A DNA stretch of 64,000 nucleotides from positions 1-64,000 of the forward strand of contig NZ_PXZM01000011.1 in the NCBI RefSeq assembly GCF_003013395.1, given 5' to 3'. Positions 17,142 to 25,193 of this stretch are shown piece after piece. This DNA comes from Brevibacillus fortis (GTDB lineage Bacteria > Bacillota > Bacilli > Brevibacillales > Brevibacillaceae). The position numbers were made by a program, and so were the translations under genes. The first letter of the stretch is position 1. Each line of letters opens with the position of its first letter. Under the pieces are notes generated by a model. The model had not been told where the DNA came from and did not search any database. It worked only from the letters and a program-made list of their open reading frames with translations.

Positions 17142-17840
17142 ATGTTCACGATGAAAGTCTTGGTTGCCGATGACGATCCAAACGTACGCGAAATTATTCG
17201 CCTTTATTTTGAAAAACAACAAATCGAGCTCATCGCAGCAACGGATGGACGAGAAGCTCTTGAGATGATGGAAAAGGAACAGCCGGATGTGGTCATTCTC
17301 GATGTTATGATGCCGCAGTTGGACGGCTTTGAAGCATGCCGGGAAATCCGCAAGAAGTGGGATACGCCGATTATTATGCTGACGGCAAAGGATGAGGAGT
17401 TTGACCGTGTACTCGGCTTGGAGCTCGGAGCGGATGATTACGTGACGAAGCCGTTTAGTCCACGCGAGATCGTTGCTCGTATCCGTGCGATTATGCGCAG
17501 ATTGCAGCCAAAGCCAAAAGCGGAAGATGAAGCAGTGCTCCGTACCTTTGTATTTGATCAATTGACGATTGATCTGGATAAACGGGAAGTGATCGTGGCC
17601 GGGGAAAAAGTAAGCTTTCGCCCAAAGGAGTTTGATCTGCTCGTTCAACTCGTCAAATCGCCGGGAAGCGTATGGTCGCGGGAGCAATTGCTGGAACAAG
17701 TGTGGGGGTTTGATTATTTTGGCGATGTTCGAACGATCGATGTTCATATTAAAAAGATCCGACAGCGTTTAGATAAGCTCCCTTATGAATGTATTCAAAC
17801 GGTATGGGGGATCGGCTACAAGTTTGGGGTGGATAACTGA
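17142..17840 (+). CDS. OmpR/PhoB-family response regulator
   Basis: This 232-aa regulator has a receiver domain (DDD at 10-12, phosphoacceptor Asp54 in VVILDVMMPQLDG, Lys in DDYVTKPF) and a C-terminal winged helix (DVRTIDVHIKKIRQRL, GIGYKF). I use ATG 17142, preceded by GGGAGGTTATTGGCT; an ATG at 17055 would add 29 residues without a ribosome site. It overlaps the kinase gene by one base. The pair plus the following Ser/Thr-rich lipoprotein suggests a cell-envelope signal, but the stimulus is not readable. Confidence 0.93.
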   Translation: MFTMKVLVADDDPNVREIIRLYFEKQQIELIAATDGREALEMMEKEQPDVVILDVMMPQLDGFEACREIRKKWDTPIIMLTAKDEEFDRVLGLELGADDYVTKPFSPREIVARIRAIMRRLQPKPKAEDEAVLRTFVFDQLTIDLDKREVIVAGEKVSFRPKEFDLLVQLVKSPGSVWSREQLLEQVWGFDYFGDVRTIDVHIKKIRQRLDKLPYECIQTVWGIGYKFGVDN

Positions 17841-19276
17841 TGCTAGGCATGTCGAAGAGTATCTACCGTAGACTGCTGGTCAGCTTTTTGGCTACCGTTT
17901 TGGTGGGGCTGGGGATTACAGGTATCGTTCTCTCCTTTTTTACGAAAGAGTACATCTACAACGCGAAGGAAGAAGAGCTTTTGCGGATGGCGAAAAAAGT
18001 GAATGCCGCCATCCATAACAGCGATGAAGTAAACAAACGGCTCTTGGACAAGCTGGCGATGCTAGACGAGTCATTTGATACCCGGATCTGGTTATTTGAT
18101 ACAGAAGGGAAAATTGTCGCGACCTCGATGAAGGATGAGATGCTCACGGGCAAGTCCGTGGCAGTTTCCATCGCAGATAACGTGCTGAGCGGAAAAAGCG
18201 CGGTAACCGAGCTGCAAATCGAAGGTCTGGATGACCCGATGTTGTCGGTCTCCGTCCCGTGGGGCGAAGGCGAAAGCGTTTATGGCGGAATTATTTTGCA
18301 CGCGCCGATTGAAGGAATTGAGAAAACCTTTGGTCAAATGCGCGAGTCGATTCTGTGGGCGACTTTGTTTGGGGTGCTTCTTTCTACGATCATGGTTTCG
18401 TATTTGTCATGGTCAATCTCTCGTCCCTTGCGAACCATCGAGAGAACAGCGGCTGAGATTGGTCGCGGGAATTATGCAGAGCGCGTCGAGGTCGATACGT
18501 CTGACGAGATCAGCGACTTGGCGCAAACGATCAATACGATGGCACAGAAGCTGGAGAAGGTCGAGCAGGAGCGTCATCATCTGGAGCAAGTGCGCAATGA
18601 TTTTTTGGCGAATGTCTCCCATGAATTGCGTACGCCTCTCACCGCGATCCAAGGCTTTCTCGAGGCGTTGCAGGACGGCTTGGTAGAGGAAGAAGAGGCG
18701 CGACAGAAGTATTACGCTGTGATGTACACCGAAACGATGCAAGTGAACCGCCTGGTGGATGACCTGATGGACTTGATGAAGCTAGAGAACAACGAAGTGA
18801 ATCTGGTCAAGTTTCCCGTCGATGTAGCAGATGTAATGAATCGGGTTGCTTTTTCCTTCCACCAAGAAGCAGAGGAAAAAGGGCTTCGCATGGGAGTAGA
18901 GGTGGAGGACGAGCTACCGAGAATTTATGCCGACAAGGACCGGATCGCGCAAATTCTGAAAAATCTGGTGAAGAATGCGCTCAAGTTTACGGCTGAAGGC
19001 GAAATTCGCATGCGTGCTGCAATGGAAGAGGAATATGTACAGATTCAAGTGATCGATACAGGGATAGGGATTGCAGCAGATGATCTGGACCGCATCTGGG
19101 AACGTTTTTTCAAAGTGGATCGGGGACGCTCCAAGAACAATAAAGGGACAGGGCTTGGGCTTGCCATTGTTAAAGAGCTAGTTGAGTTGCATGATGGCAA
19201 ATGTAGAGTAGAGAGCACGCCTGGGAAGGGCAGTACTTTTACGATAAGGCTTCCAAGGATTAAGCCGGAGAATTAA
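17840..19276 (+). CDS. Membrane sensor histidine kinase with HAMP domain
   Basis: A 478-aa kinase with two membrane helices (about 12-34 and 170-192) that flank a 135-residue extracellular sensor, then a HAMP domain (SRPLRTIERTAAEIGRG), a HisKA domain with VSHELRTPLTAIQGF and an ATPase domain (NLVKNALKF, DTGIGIAADD, GTGLGLAIVKELVE). It is a classical partner for the OmpR-type regulator upstream, whose stop codon overlaps its ATG (TGATG). Confidence 0.93.
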   Translation: MLGMSKSIYRRLLVSFLATVLVGLGITGIVLSFFTKEYIYNAKEEELLRMAKKVNAAIHNSDEVNKRLLDKLAMLDESFDTRIWLFDTEGKIVATSMKDEMLTGKSVAVSIADNVLSGKSAVTELQIEGLDDPMLSVSVPWGEGESVYGGIILHAPIEGIEKTFGQMRESILWATLFGVLLSTIMVSYLSWSISRPLRTIERTAAEIGRGNYAERVEVDTSDEISDLAQTINTMAQKLEKVEQERHHLEQVRNDFLANVSHELRTPLTAIQGFLEALQDGLVEEEEARQKYYAVMYTETMQVNRLVDDLMDLMKLENNEVNLVKFPVDVADVMNRVAFSFHQEAEEKGLRMGVEVEDELPRIYADKDRIAQILKNLVKNALKFTAEGEIRMRAAMEEEYVQIQVIDTGIGIAADDLDRIWERFFKVDRGRSKNNKGTGLGLAIVKELVELHDGKCRVESTPGKGSTFTIRLPRIKPEN

Positions 19277-19425
19277 GTCATGATTCGATCAAAATGATCA
19301 TGGTCATACTTTTTTCATAATTTGATCATCGTTTTTTCCCACTTTCCTTACAGAATGGTTATCTTTACCCGTTACGATATAGGTGTGACAGCGAGAAGGT
19401 CACGAAGCCAAGGAATGAAAGGGGA

Positions 19426-19803
19426 ATGAACATGAACAAAAAATGGTTCTCTATTGCCACTGTCGCATTACTCCTGTCTGGCAGCTTGGTTGCCTGCTCT
19501 GACACAACAGGAACACCAGAACCGGCGACACAATCAGAGGGCACGACAAGCGAAACCGCTCCGGGGTCCTCCACTTCTGATAGCGGACAATCGACCGATA
19601 GCTCGGCTTCGCAAGATCAGTCTACAACAGATGCTTCTGCGGACAGCTCTGATGCATCGACGGACACAGGTTCGTCTACGGAAGCACCTGCGACAGATGC
19701 CAATTCTAATGCAGGTACCAGCAATGGTTCGACTGGTGCTACGGGAACCGAAAGCAGCGGTTCCACTGGACAGTCTACTACGACTGACGCCAGCAAGAAG
19801 TAA
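19426..19803 (+). CDS. Ser/Thr-rich low-complexity lipoprotein
   Basis: A 125-aa protein with a lipoprotein signal peptide (lipobox SLVAC, Cys near 24); almost everything after that consists of Ser, Thr, Ala, Gly, Asp and Gln. Such tails are flexible, cell-wall-spanning linkers with no fold. RBS AAAGGGGAATGAAC. It follows the two-component pair after 150 bp on the same strand and ends at a strong terminator. No function is assignable; it may be a target of the preceding system. Confidence 0.75.
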   Translation: MNMNKKWFSIATVALLLSGSLVACSDTTGTPEPATQSEGTTSETAPGSSTSDSGQSTDSSASQDQSTTDASADSSDASTDTGSSTEAPATDANSNAGTSNGSTGATGTESSGSTGQSTTTDASKK

Positions 19804-19870
19804 TCATTCACGAACTGGAAACACGTTCGTTTGAACTCCTCTACTTCCCTCCCGTTTTATATACCTTGAT

Positions 19871-19898
19871 GACGGCTATAGGCCGTCTTTTTTTTTTG
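19871..19898 (+). terminator. Intrinsic terminator after the lipoprotein gene
   Basis: GACGGC-TATA-GGCCGTC-type stem followed by ten T. Confidence 0.9.
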
Positions 19899-19911
19899 TC
19901 TAAGAAAAGTA

Positions 19912-20045
19912 GCCGTAGTGAGGAGAAGTGCATTTCCAGTCTACGCTTCGGCCTACGCCCTATAGAGGGTGTGGACTGTCCGCTATGAAATAAATGGCGG
20001 GAGCGCTTCAAACGTAGAAGTTTCATGAAGGATTTCATTAGTGAA
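19912..20045. repeat. Truncated second copy of the 8.1-kb inverted-repeat element
   Basis: Blocks ATTTCCAGTCTACGCTT, GGCCTACGCCCT, GGACTGTCCGCT, GGGAGCGCTTCAAACG and GAAGTTTCA follow in the same order as at 8101-8200, with roughly four-fifths of bases shared by eye. The right third, including the distal inverted repeat, is absent. It ends close to the LD-carboxypeptidase promoter region. Confidence 0.75.
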
Positions 20046-20063
20046 AATACTTTGGAGGTATGT

Positions 20064-20087
20064 GGTATGATTATCCAAAATCATACC
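20064..20087. promoter_or_regulatory. Operator-like palindrome before the LD-carboxypeptidase gene
   Basis: GGTATGATT (20064-20072) and AATCATACC (20079-20087) are a perfect 9-bp inverted repeat with a 6-bp spacer. The left arm contains TATGAT, a possible -10 element, so a bound repressor would block initiation. It ends 17 bp before the chosen ATG. No cognate regulator gene is adjacent. Confidence 0.5.
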
Positions 20088-20104
20088 TAGCGGGAGGGAG
20101 AAGC

Positions 20105-21124
20105 ATGATCACATATCCAACGTTGAAAAAGGGCGCTACGATAGGTGTAACTGCACCATCATCAGGTGTACCAGAGTATTTGCATGAACTAATCAATCTG
20201 GCATGCAGTCGTATGGAGAGCAGAGGATATACCATCTTCTGCAAAGATACAGTCTGGTCACAGGAAAAAGCCAAGTCAGCTCCTGCCACAAACCGCGCAG
20301 CCGAATTCAACTCACTGATGCAAGATGAAAACGTCGATATCATCATCCCTCCCTGGGGTGGCGAGCTGCTGATTGAGATTTTAGACAAGCTTGATTTTCA
20401 TGCCATGCAACCAAAATGGGTGTTAGGCTATTCAGATGTGAGTGTGCTGTTGCTCGCGATTACATTAAAAACGGGGATCGCTACGGCCCATGGGACAAAT
20501 CTGGTGGATTTGCGCGGAGCAGATATGGATGAGACGACGGCCATGTGGGAAACGGTTCTGTCAACGCAAAGGGGCGAGTCGGTCTTGCAGTTCTCTTCCC
20601 CGATGTATCAAAAGGAATGGCAGCATACGAATCCTTCGCCGCACATCTTTCACCTGACAGAACCGACAGCATGGAAAACCACAGAGACTACTCCCCACGT
20701 AATCATGCAGGGACGGTTACTTGGCGGCTGTATTGATAGCATTAGACATGTCATCGGTACGCCATATGGGGATGTGCAAACGTTTCAAAAAGAACAGATC
20801 GGTAATGAAGAGATCATCTGGTATTTTGAAAACTGTGAGCTTTCTACGACTGATCTGCGCAGATCATTGGTACAAATGAATCTGGCGGGATGGTTTGAGC
20901 ATTGTGCCGGGATTATGTTTGGCCGCAGTCCTGCGAACCAAGCGGTCGAAGGCTATACGGTAGAAGACGTATATCGAGAGCTGGCTGCTGAGCTGCAAGT
21001 CCCTGTCCTCTACGATATAGATTGTGGGCACATGCCGCCGCAAATCACGTTTATTAATGGAGCATTTGCTGAAGTGGAGCTTTCTTTCGAAAAAGGAAGT
21101 GTACGGCAATATTTTCGTCCATAA
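20105..21124 (+). CDS. S66-family LD-carboxypeptidase (LdcA/MccF-like)
   Basis: This 339-aa serine peptidase family cleaves the L,D-bond of murein tetrapeptides, or (in MccF members) inactivates microcin C by cutting its amide bond. Family features: GATIGVTAPSSGVP at the start, PPWGGELLIEIL, VLGYSDVSVLL with the nucleophile Ser in GYSD, the Glu in WYFENCEL and the His in the C-terminal DIDCGHMPPQ. The IPPWGGELL tract is closer to MccF-type members. I choose ATG 20105 after GCGGGAGGGAGAAGC; an ATG at 20060 lacks correct spacing and lies in the operator palindrome. Confidence 0.88.
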   Translation: MITYPTLKKGATIGVTAPSSGVPEYLHELINLACSRMESRGYTIFCKDTVWSQEKAKSAPATNRAAEFNSLMQDENVDIIIPPWGGELLIEILDKLDFHAMQPKWVLGYSDVSVLLLAITLKTGIATAHGTNLVDLRGADMDETTAMWETVLSTQRGESVLQFSSPMYQKEWQHTNPSPHIFHLTEPTAWKTTETTPHVIMQGRLLGGCIDSIRHVIGTPYGDVQTFQKEQIGNEEIIWYFENCELSTTDLRRSLVQMNLAGWFEHCAGIMFGRSPANQAVEGYTVEDVYRELAAELQVPVLYDIDCGHMPPQITFINGAFAEVELSFEKGSVRQYFRP

Positions 21125-21190
21125 GCATGAGAAAACGAGGGCTTCCCAACGAATGGGGAAGTCCTCGTAGCATGTAAGCATACATGATTT

Positions 21191-22150
21191 TTAGCCTTGC
21201 TTCTCGTTGTAATGGGGGAGAGGATGTTCCACCGTCGTTTCACGTTTCTTTTTGGCCGATTCACGTGTTCGCAGAGTGGACAAGGCGACACCGAGGAAAA
21301 TAAATGCGCCGCCAGCGAAAAAGCCAACACCCAAATGCTCATGCAGCAACAGCCAGCCTAAAAATGCACCGACAATGGGCTGCACAAAAAAGAACCCGGC
21401 CCCACTCCCTGCGGGAATCAGCTCGAAGCCTTTGTTCCACAAATAAAAAGCACCTGCGGTAGAAATCATCCCGATATAGAGAACGCCTGCCCAGATGTCC
21501 CAACCAAATTGCCAGGAGACAGACGTGACAGACAGCTCCCAGAACATGAGTGGACTCGTAAAGATGATGCCAAACAATGCTACATAGGTGGTGACGAGCA
21601 GGGACGAATAGCGCTGTGTCGCCTTTTTACTGAGAACGGTATACAATCCCCAGCTAATCGCTGCTACGAACAAAATCAGGTTGCCTGCCAGGGAGGACTG
21701 TGCGTCAGCTTGATCTGGAACTCCGATGACGATGATGACACCAATCGTCGCTAACAAGATACCCATTGCCTGCTTAAAATGGATGCGCTCCTTTAATATC
21801 CAGACCGCAAAAATAGCAATAAAGGCAGGCGATGCAGAGGTTATCAATGCGCCCATGTGAGCAGTAGACAGTTTTGTACCGAGAAATTGCGCGGCGATTG
21901 AGATCGTGACCCCGACAAAGGCGATGACCATCAGCAGAGGATAATCTTTTTTCGCGACACGCTCCTTGCGAGCAACGGTAAATGCCCCCAACACGACTAA
22001 AGCAATGCAAAAGCGCAAAATCAATAGCGTGAACGGCGGAATCACTTCCAAAACGACCTTGCTTACGACATAAACACCGCCCCAGATCGCTGCGGCGAGA
22101 GCTAGGCAGACAGCCCCCAAAAACATTTGTTTCCATTGTGATTGTGACAT
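21191..22150 (-). CDS. EamA-family (DMT) exporter
   Basis: A 319-aa protein with ten predicted helices in two EamA halves (AAAIWGGVYVVSKV near 17; ISWGLYTVLSKKA near 165). DMT members export amino acids, drugs or other metabolites. ATG 22150 is set by GGGAGGGACTTGTT; the upstream ATG 22183 has no site. The ribosome site GGGAGG lies in the 3' arm of a strong hairpin, behind a 15-codon leader ORF with its own excellent ribosome site, which suggests translational attenuation. It is the last gene of a DinB-GNAT-leader-EamA transcript. Confidence 0.9.
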   Translation of the reverse strand: MSQSQWKQMFLGAVCLALAAAIWGGVYVVSKVVLEVIPPFTLLILRFCIALVVLGAFTVARKERVAKKDYPLLMVIAFVGVTISIAAQFLGTKLSTAHMGALITSASPAFIAIFAVWILKERIHFKQAMGILLATIGVIIVIGVPDQADAQSSLAGNLILFVAAISWGLYTVLSKKATQRYSSLLVTTYVALFGIIFTSPLMFWELSVTSVSWQFGWDIWAGVLYIGMISTAGAFYLWNKGFELIPAGSGAGFFFVQPIVGAFLGWLLLHEHLGVGFFAGGAFIFLGVALSTLRTRESAKKKRETTVEHPLPHYNEKQG

Positions 22151-22158
22151 AACAAGTC

Positions 22159-22209
22159 CCTCCCGGAATAATGAATCAATCATTTGAGCTTTATTCCGTA
22201 GCCGGGAGG
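22159..22209 (-). promoter_or_regulatory. Hairpin that hides the EamA ribosome site
   Basis: On the minus strand CCTCCC (22209-22204), a short bulge and GGAATAA (22197-22191) pair with TTATTCC-GGGAGG (22171-22159), which contains the Shine-Dalgarno of the EamA gene. No T-run follows, so it would act on translation rather than transcription. Confidence 0.65.
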
Positions 22210-22235
22210 CAGTAAGAGAACCGCTTCCTCACCGA

Positions 22236-22283
22236 CTAGGAGAGGAGGGTGGGCACATCATTTTCAAAAAGGCGACGGTTCAT
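22236..22283 (-). CDS. 15-aa leader peptide upstream of the EamA exporter
   Basis: The ORF ATG 22283 to TAG 22236 encodes MNRRLFENDVPTLLS. It has a near-ideal ribosome site (TTAAGGAGGTGAAATAC) that overlaps the stop codon of the GNAT gene, and lies 85 nt ahead of the EamA start. Codons 2-3 (GAACCG) can pair with CGGTTC in the spacer, in addition to the downstream hairpin that masks the EamA site. A ribosome paused on this ORF could change the fold. The role as a stalling leader is inference. Confidence 0.6.
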   Translation of the reverse strand: MNRRLFENDVPTLLS

Positions 22284-22296
22284 GTATTTCACCTCC

Positions 22297-22815
22297 TTAA
22301 TTTGAAGGGGTTAGCCACTTGGCTACCAGCAGCACCGGCTGTGTTAGACGACCGACTGGTGCTTCCACCTGACGATACTGCTCATAGCCAAGCCGTCCCC
22401 AGAAAAGAAGAGCGGGTTCATTATGCGCAATGACACCGTGATGAACATGCTGACTGCCGTGTTGGATGCAGTAGGCTTCCATGAGTGACACTGCTTCTTT
22501 TCCAAAGCCCTGCTGCTGGTAATCGGCATGAAGGAGCAAGAGACTAATCCAGCTTTTTGGATCGCTTTCACTGGAGAGGACGATATGGATGACTCCGATG
22601 ATCGTACCTTCACGAGTAATGGCGAGCCAATGCCCGGAAGGTATAGCTATGGTGGCGTCATATTCGGCTTCCAGGTCAGCAAGACTTACTGCGCTCGTGC
22701 CGTTTCGAAGCTGATTGTACGTTGGATTACTGTTGTAGGTGGCGAGTAAGTCGGGCAAGTCATCGGGCAGCAATTCGCGAATGATGAGTCGCTCACCTGT
22801 CAGAATGAGACTCAT
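22297..22815 (-). CDS. GNAT-family N-acetyltransferase
   Basis: A 172-aa acetyltransferase with the acetyl-CoA-binding motif A as HADYQQQGFGKEAVSL (about residues 92-107) and the late FWGRLGYEQYRQ segment. The substrate is not known. The ATG overlaps the stop of the DinB gene (ATGA), and the EamA leader ORF follows after 13 nt, so these genes are translationally coupled. Confidence 0.9.
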   Translation of the reverse strand: MSLILTGERLIIRELLPDDLPDLLATYNSNPTYNQLRNGTSAVSLADLEAEYDATIAIPSGHWLAITREGTIIGVIHIVLSSESDPKSWISLLLLHADYQQQGFGKEAVSLMEAYCIQHGSQHVHHGVIAHNEPALLFWGRLGYEQYRQVEAPVGRLTQPVLLVAKWLTPSN

Positions 22816-23267
22816 TGAGGTCCTCCATACTTACGGATAAGTCCGATCTGTCCGCCGTGGTAGCCCATATGATAGATGAGACGACCAAGTGCCTGACGGG
22901 GAGTCAGCGTGGCGATCGGTGCTTCACAGGGGATGTCCCACACGTCTTTTGGCAGGGCAGCCAGGGAATCCAGCAAGTAAAGGAAGGAAGCCTCTTTGAA
23001 GGCAAGCAAGGTAGATAAGTCAGTAAAGTTTCCTTCATCTCGGACAGGACCAATCGTGGTCAGGGTGACTTCTGGAGGGAGCGGTCGCCCGAAAAACATC
23101 ATACAAAATCGATACTCCACTTCTGCGATGTGATGAATCAAAAATCCAATGGAATTGGAGTCCGGGGCCAGCTTCCAGCCTAGCTCGGCTTCATCCAAAT
23201 GGACGAGTGCATCCTGATACCGGGAGCGAGCTGTTTGCAAGGTCGGCAATAATTCTTGTTCGAACAT
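22812..23267 (-). CDS. DinB-family protein
   Basis: A 151-aa four-helix-bundle protein of the DinB/YfiT superfamily, with the metal-site histidines in LIHHIAEVEYR (near 48) and the C-terminal YHMGYHGGQIGLIRK (near 130-145). Members of this family include thiol S-transferases and DNA-damage-induced proteins. I use ATG 23267 (GAAAGGAAGATTGG upstream) rather than the longer ORF start at 23333. First gene of the operon leading to EamA. Confidence 0.9.
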   Translation of the reverse strand: MFEQELLPTLQTARSRYQDALVHLDEAELGWKLAPDSNSIGFLIHHIAEVEYRFCMMFFGRPLPPEVTLTTIGPVRDEGNFTDLSTLLAFKEASFLYLLDSLAALPKDVWDIPCEAPIATLTPRQALGRLIYHMGYHGGQIGLIRKYGGPQ

Positions 23268-23407
23268 CCAATCTTCCTTTCTGGTGTTTATCTTTATTAT
23301 AGGAAAAAGATCAGGAAAGAACAGCAAGATCATTCGGAATAATTTGAATGATTATTCACTCAGTTACCTGAATTCGTTATACTGAAGAAAAACAAGGAGT
23401 GAGAACG

Positions 23408-23818
23408 ATGGCTCATCGTTATATGCTAACTGTGCGTTCAACTGATATTGACGTAATCGGACATGTGAACAATGCCAAGTATTTAGAGTACATGGAATGG
23501 GCGCGTTTTGAGTGGATATGGGAGCAAGGATTTACGCTGGATGAATTGAGGCGACGGGCCATCATGCCGGTAGTGGTCAATATTAACATTAACTACCGTA
23601 AAGAGTTGAAGATGCGCGAAGAGGTAACGGCGATTACCACAGTGGTCAAGGTGGGAGAAAAAAGCTTCGTCATCCGCCAGGAGTTGTACAACGCCGCAGA
23701 TGTTTTAGTGGCGGACGCCGATGTGACGATGGTCATGATCGATGCGAATACACGCCAATCTATTTCTTTGCCAGTTGAGTTGAAAGAGACACTGCTTGTG
23801 GAATTGCCTAAAAGCTAG
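23408..23818 (+). CDS. Acyl-CoA thioesterase, hotdog fold (4HBT)
   Basis: A 136-aa single-domain thioesterase of the YbgC/FadM type. The catalytic segment STDIDVIGHVNNAKYLEYMEWAR is cited here only as DIDVIGHVNNAKYLEY (about residues 13-28), with the usual Asp and the helix-start His-Val-Asn-Asn. Such enzymes hydrolyse acyl-CoA in the cytosol. ATG 23408 is preceded by AAGGAGTGAGAACG; the GTG at 23399 is inside that site. Confidence 0.9.
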   Translation: MAHRYMLTVRSTDIDVIGHVNNAKYLEYMEWARFEWIWEQGFTLDELRRRAIMPVVVNININYRKELKMREEVTAITTVVKVGEKSFVIRQELYNAADVLVADADVTMVMIDANTRQSISLPVELKETLLVELPKS

Positions 23819-23823
23819 AGGTA

Positions 23824-24099
23824 TCAGGATGACTTGCGAATGAAATCGCGGCGGAAATTATTCCATTCGAGAGCACGCAGCGCCAATGTCTCCAAGATTC
23901 GCTCATGCCGATCTTGACCTTCCTTTAACTCAGCAACATCCTGCTTTAGTTCGGCAACATCGTTTTTTAACTGGTGAACTTCCATAGTCAAAGCTTCCAT
24001 CTTGGCATCCAATTCGTCCTGCCGATCCATAAGAGCATGAGCAACCAAACGTAACTCATTCATACCCTCTATCAAAATATCCAGTTTTTCGTTAGACAT
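23824..24099 (-). CDS. Small coiled-coil protein
   Basis: A 91-aa charged protein. Residues 25-75 form a coiled coil with repeated heptads (LKNDVAELKQDVAELKEGQD). There is no signal peptide or membrane segment. It is preceded by AAAAGGAGGTGGAAAC at ATG 24099. Proteins of this sort are common in Brevibacillus-like genomes without assigned function. It is convergent with the thioesterase gene. Confidence 0.75.
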   Translation of the reverse strand: MSNEKLDILIEGMNELRLVAHALMDRQDELDAKMEALTMEVHQLKNDVAELKQDVAELKEGQDRHERILETLALRALEWNNFRRDFIRKSS

Positions 24100-24197
24100 G
24101 TTTCCACCTCCTTTTTCCGTTACAATGATCATAACAAAAGACAGAGTCATATGCACAATGAAACAGCAAGAAAAAGGGAAGGGGACGCAACTCAGCC

Positions 24198-24902
24198 ATG
24201 TCCAAATTTACAACAATCCTATTTGATCTCGACGACACTCTCTTCGATTTTTCAGCTTGCTGGGAGAAAGGGATGCAGCAGACGATCGCGGCTCATGCAC
24301 TTACAGCAGAACTAGACCAAGAGAAATTTCTTGAGGCACTACGGCGCCACGGAGATGATTTGTGGATCGAGGTGATTGCCAAACGCTACGATTTTACGCA
24401 ATACAGAAGGTTGCGTTTTCAGCGGGCCATGGCTGATTGTAACCGACAAATTGAAGCGGAGCAGGTCGACGATTTTCAACGCGCCTATCAGGCAGCATGT
24501 ATGGATGCAGTCCAGCTAGATGTCACTGTTCAGTCTACCATTGCCAAGTTGGCAGAAGAGCATACGCTAGGGATTGTCACCAATGGTCCTGTCGATATGG
24601 CTTTTATCAAGGTGGAGCGGTTGGGTTTGTCTGCGTATTTTCATCGGGAGCGGGTGTTTATCTCCGAAATCATCGGACATCATAAGCCTGATCTACGCAT
24701 ATTTGAACATGATCGTGAAAAACTCGGTGTTGAGAGCAAGCAGGTGCTGTTCGTTGGAGACACGTGGGAGGCAGATGTAGCAGGCGCGATGGACGCAGGC
24801 TTCTCAGCTGTCTGGATCAATTCACGAGGGAAGAAACCTACTTCCGAGCATCAGCCACTCGCTGTTATTGAACGACTGGATCAACTTCTCGCAATCTTGT
24901 AG
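24198..24902 (+). CDS. HAD-superfamily nucleotidase (YjjG/YfnB type)
   Basis: This 234-aa phosphatase matches the YjjG/YfnB family of non-canonical pyrimidine nucleotidases, which hydrolyse modified nucleoside monophosphates. HAD motif I is FDLDDTLFDF at 9-18, motif II VTNGP near 132, the Lys is in IGHHKPD near 160, and motif III/IV FVGDTWEADVAGAMDAG near 184. Ends at a bidirectional terminator. Confidence 0.9.
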   Translation: MSKFTTILFDLDDTLFDFSACWEKGMQQTIAAHALTAELDQEKFLEALRRHGDDLWIEVIAKRYDFTQYRRLRFQRAMADCNRQIEAEQVDDFQRAYQAACMDAVQLDVTVQSTIAKLAEEHTLGIVTNGPVDMAFIKVERLGLSAYFHRERVFISEIIGHHKPDLRIFEHDREKLGVESKQVLFVGDTWEADVAGAMDAGFSAVWINSRGKKPTSEHQPLAVIERLDQLLAIL

Positions 24903-24974
24903 AAAAAAGCAGCCCATTGCCCCATAGCCGCATAACTTGCAGGCTGTTTTCGGTGGCAATTAAGCTGCTTTTTT
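24903..24974. terminator. Bidirectional terminator
   Basis: AAAAAAGCAGC ... GCTGCTTTTTT with further pairing ATTGCC/GGCAAT and AGCC/GGCT. It serves the HAD gene on the plus strand and the ABC operon on the minus strand. Confidence 0.85.
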
Positions 24975-25163
24975 CTAACTATTTTCTTGCTTCTTTTGTG
25001 TCTCGCGTTTTGCGTACTGCTTTCTCATGAAAAGGATGAGAGAAACGATAATCATCCCAATTAAAATTCCGATAGCTCCTGGTGTAAGACTATCTCCCCA
25101 AAAGATTTTATACAGCAAAATCCCTGTCAAGATAATGGCGAATTCCAGATATCTACTGGCCAT
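24975..25163 (-). CDS. Small two-helix membrane protein of the ABC operon (copy 2)
   Basis: A 62-aa protein with two membrane helices (about 6-22 and 30-47) and a charged tail. It is a paralogue of the 65-aa protein encoded just upstream: both share the pattern F-A-x-x-L-x-G-x-L-L-Y-x-I, a G-x-S-x-T/T-x-G turn and an I-G-L/M-I second helix, and even the ribosome site context (TGGGGGAAGA then ATG) is the same. Clearly a tandem duplication. Function unknown; last gene of the ABC exporter operon. Confidence 0.7.
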   Translation of the reverse strand: MASRYLEFAIILTGILLYKIFWGDSLTPGAIGILIGMIIVSLILFMRKQYAKRETQKKQENS

Positions 25164-25193
25164 GCGAATCTTCCCCCATTTACATGAGCCTGA

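Noticed and set aside
19611..19811. Minus-strand ORF over the Ser/Thr-rich lipoprotein
   Set aside because: Low-complexity sequence opens all frames; no ribosome site or signal on that strand.
24903..24974. Considered as a small regulatory RNA because of the extended pairing
   Set aside because: Symmetric A/T runs and position between two converging genes are fully explained by a bidirectional terminator.
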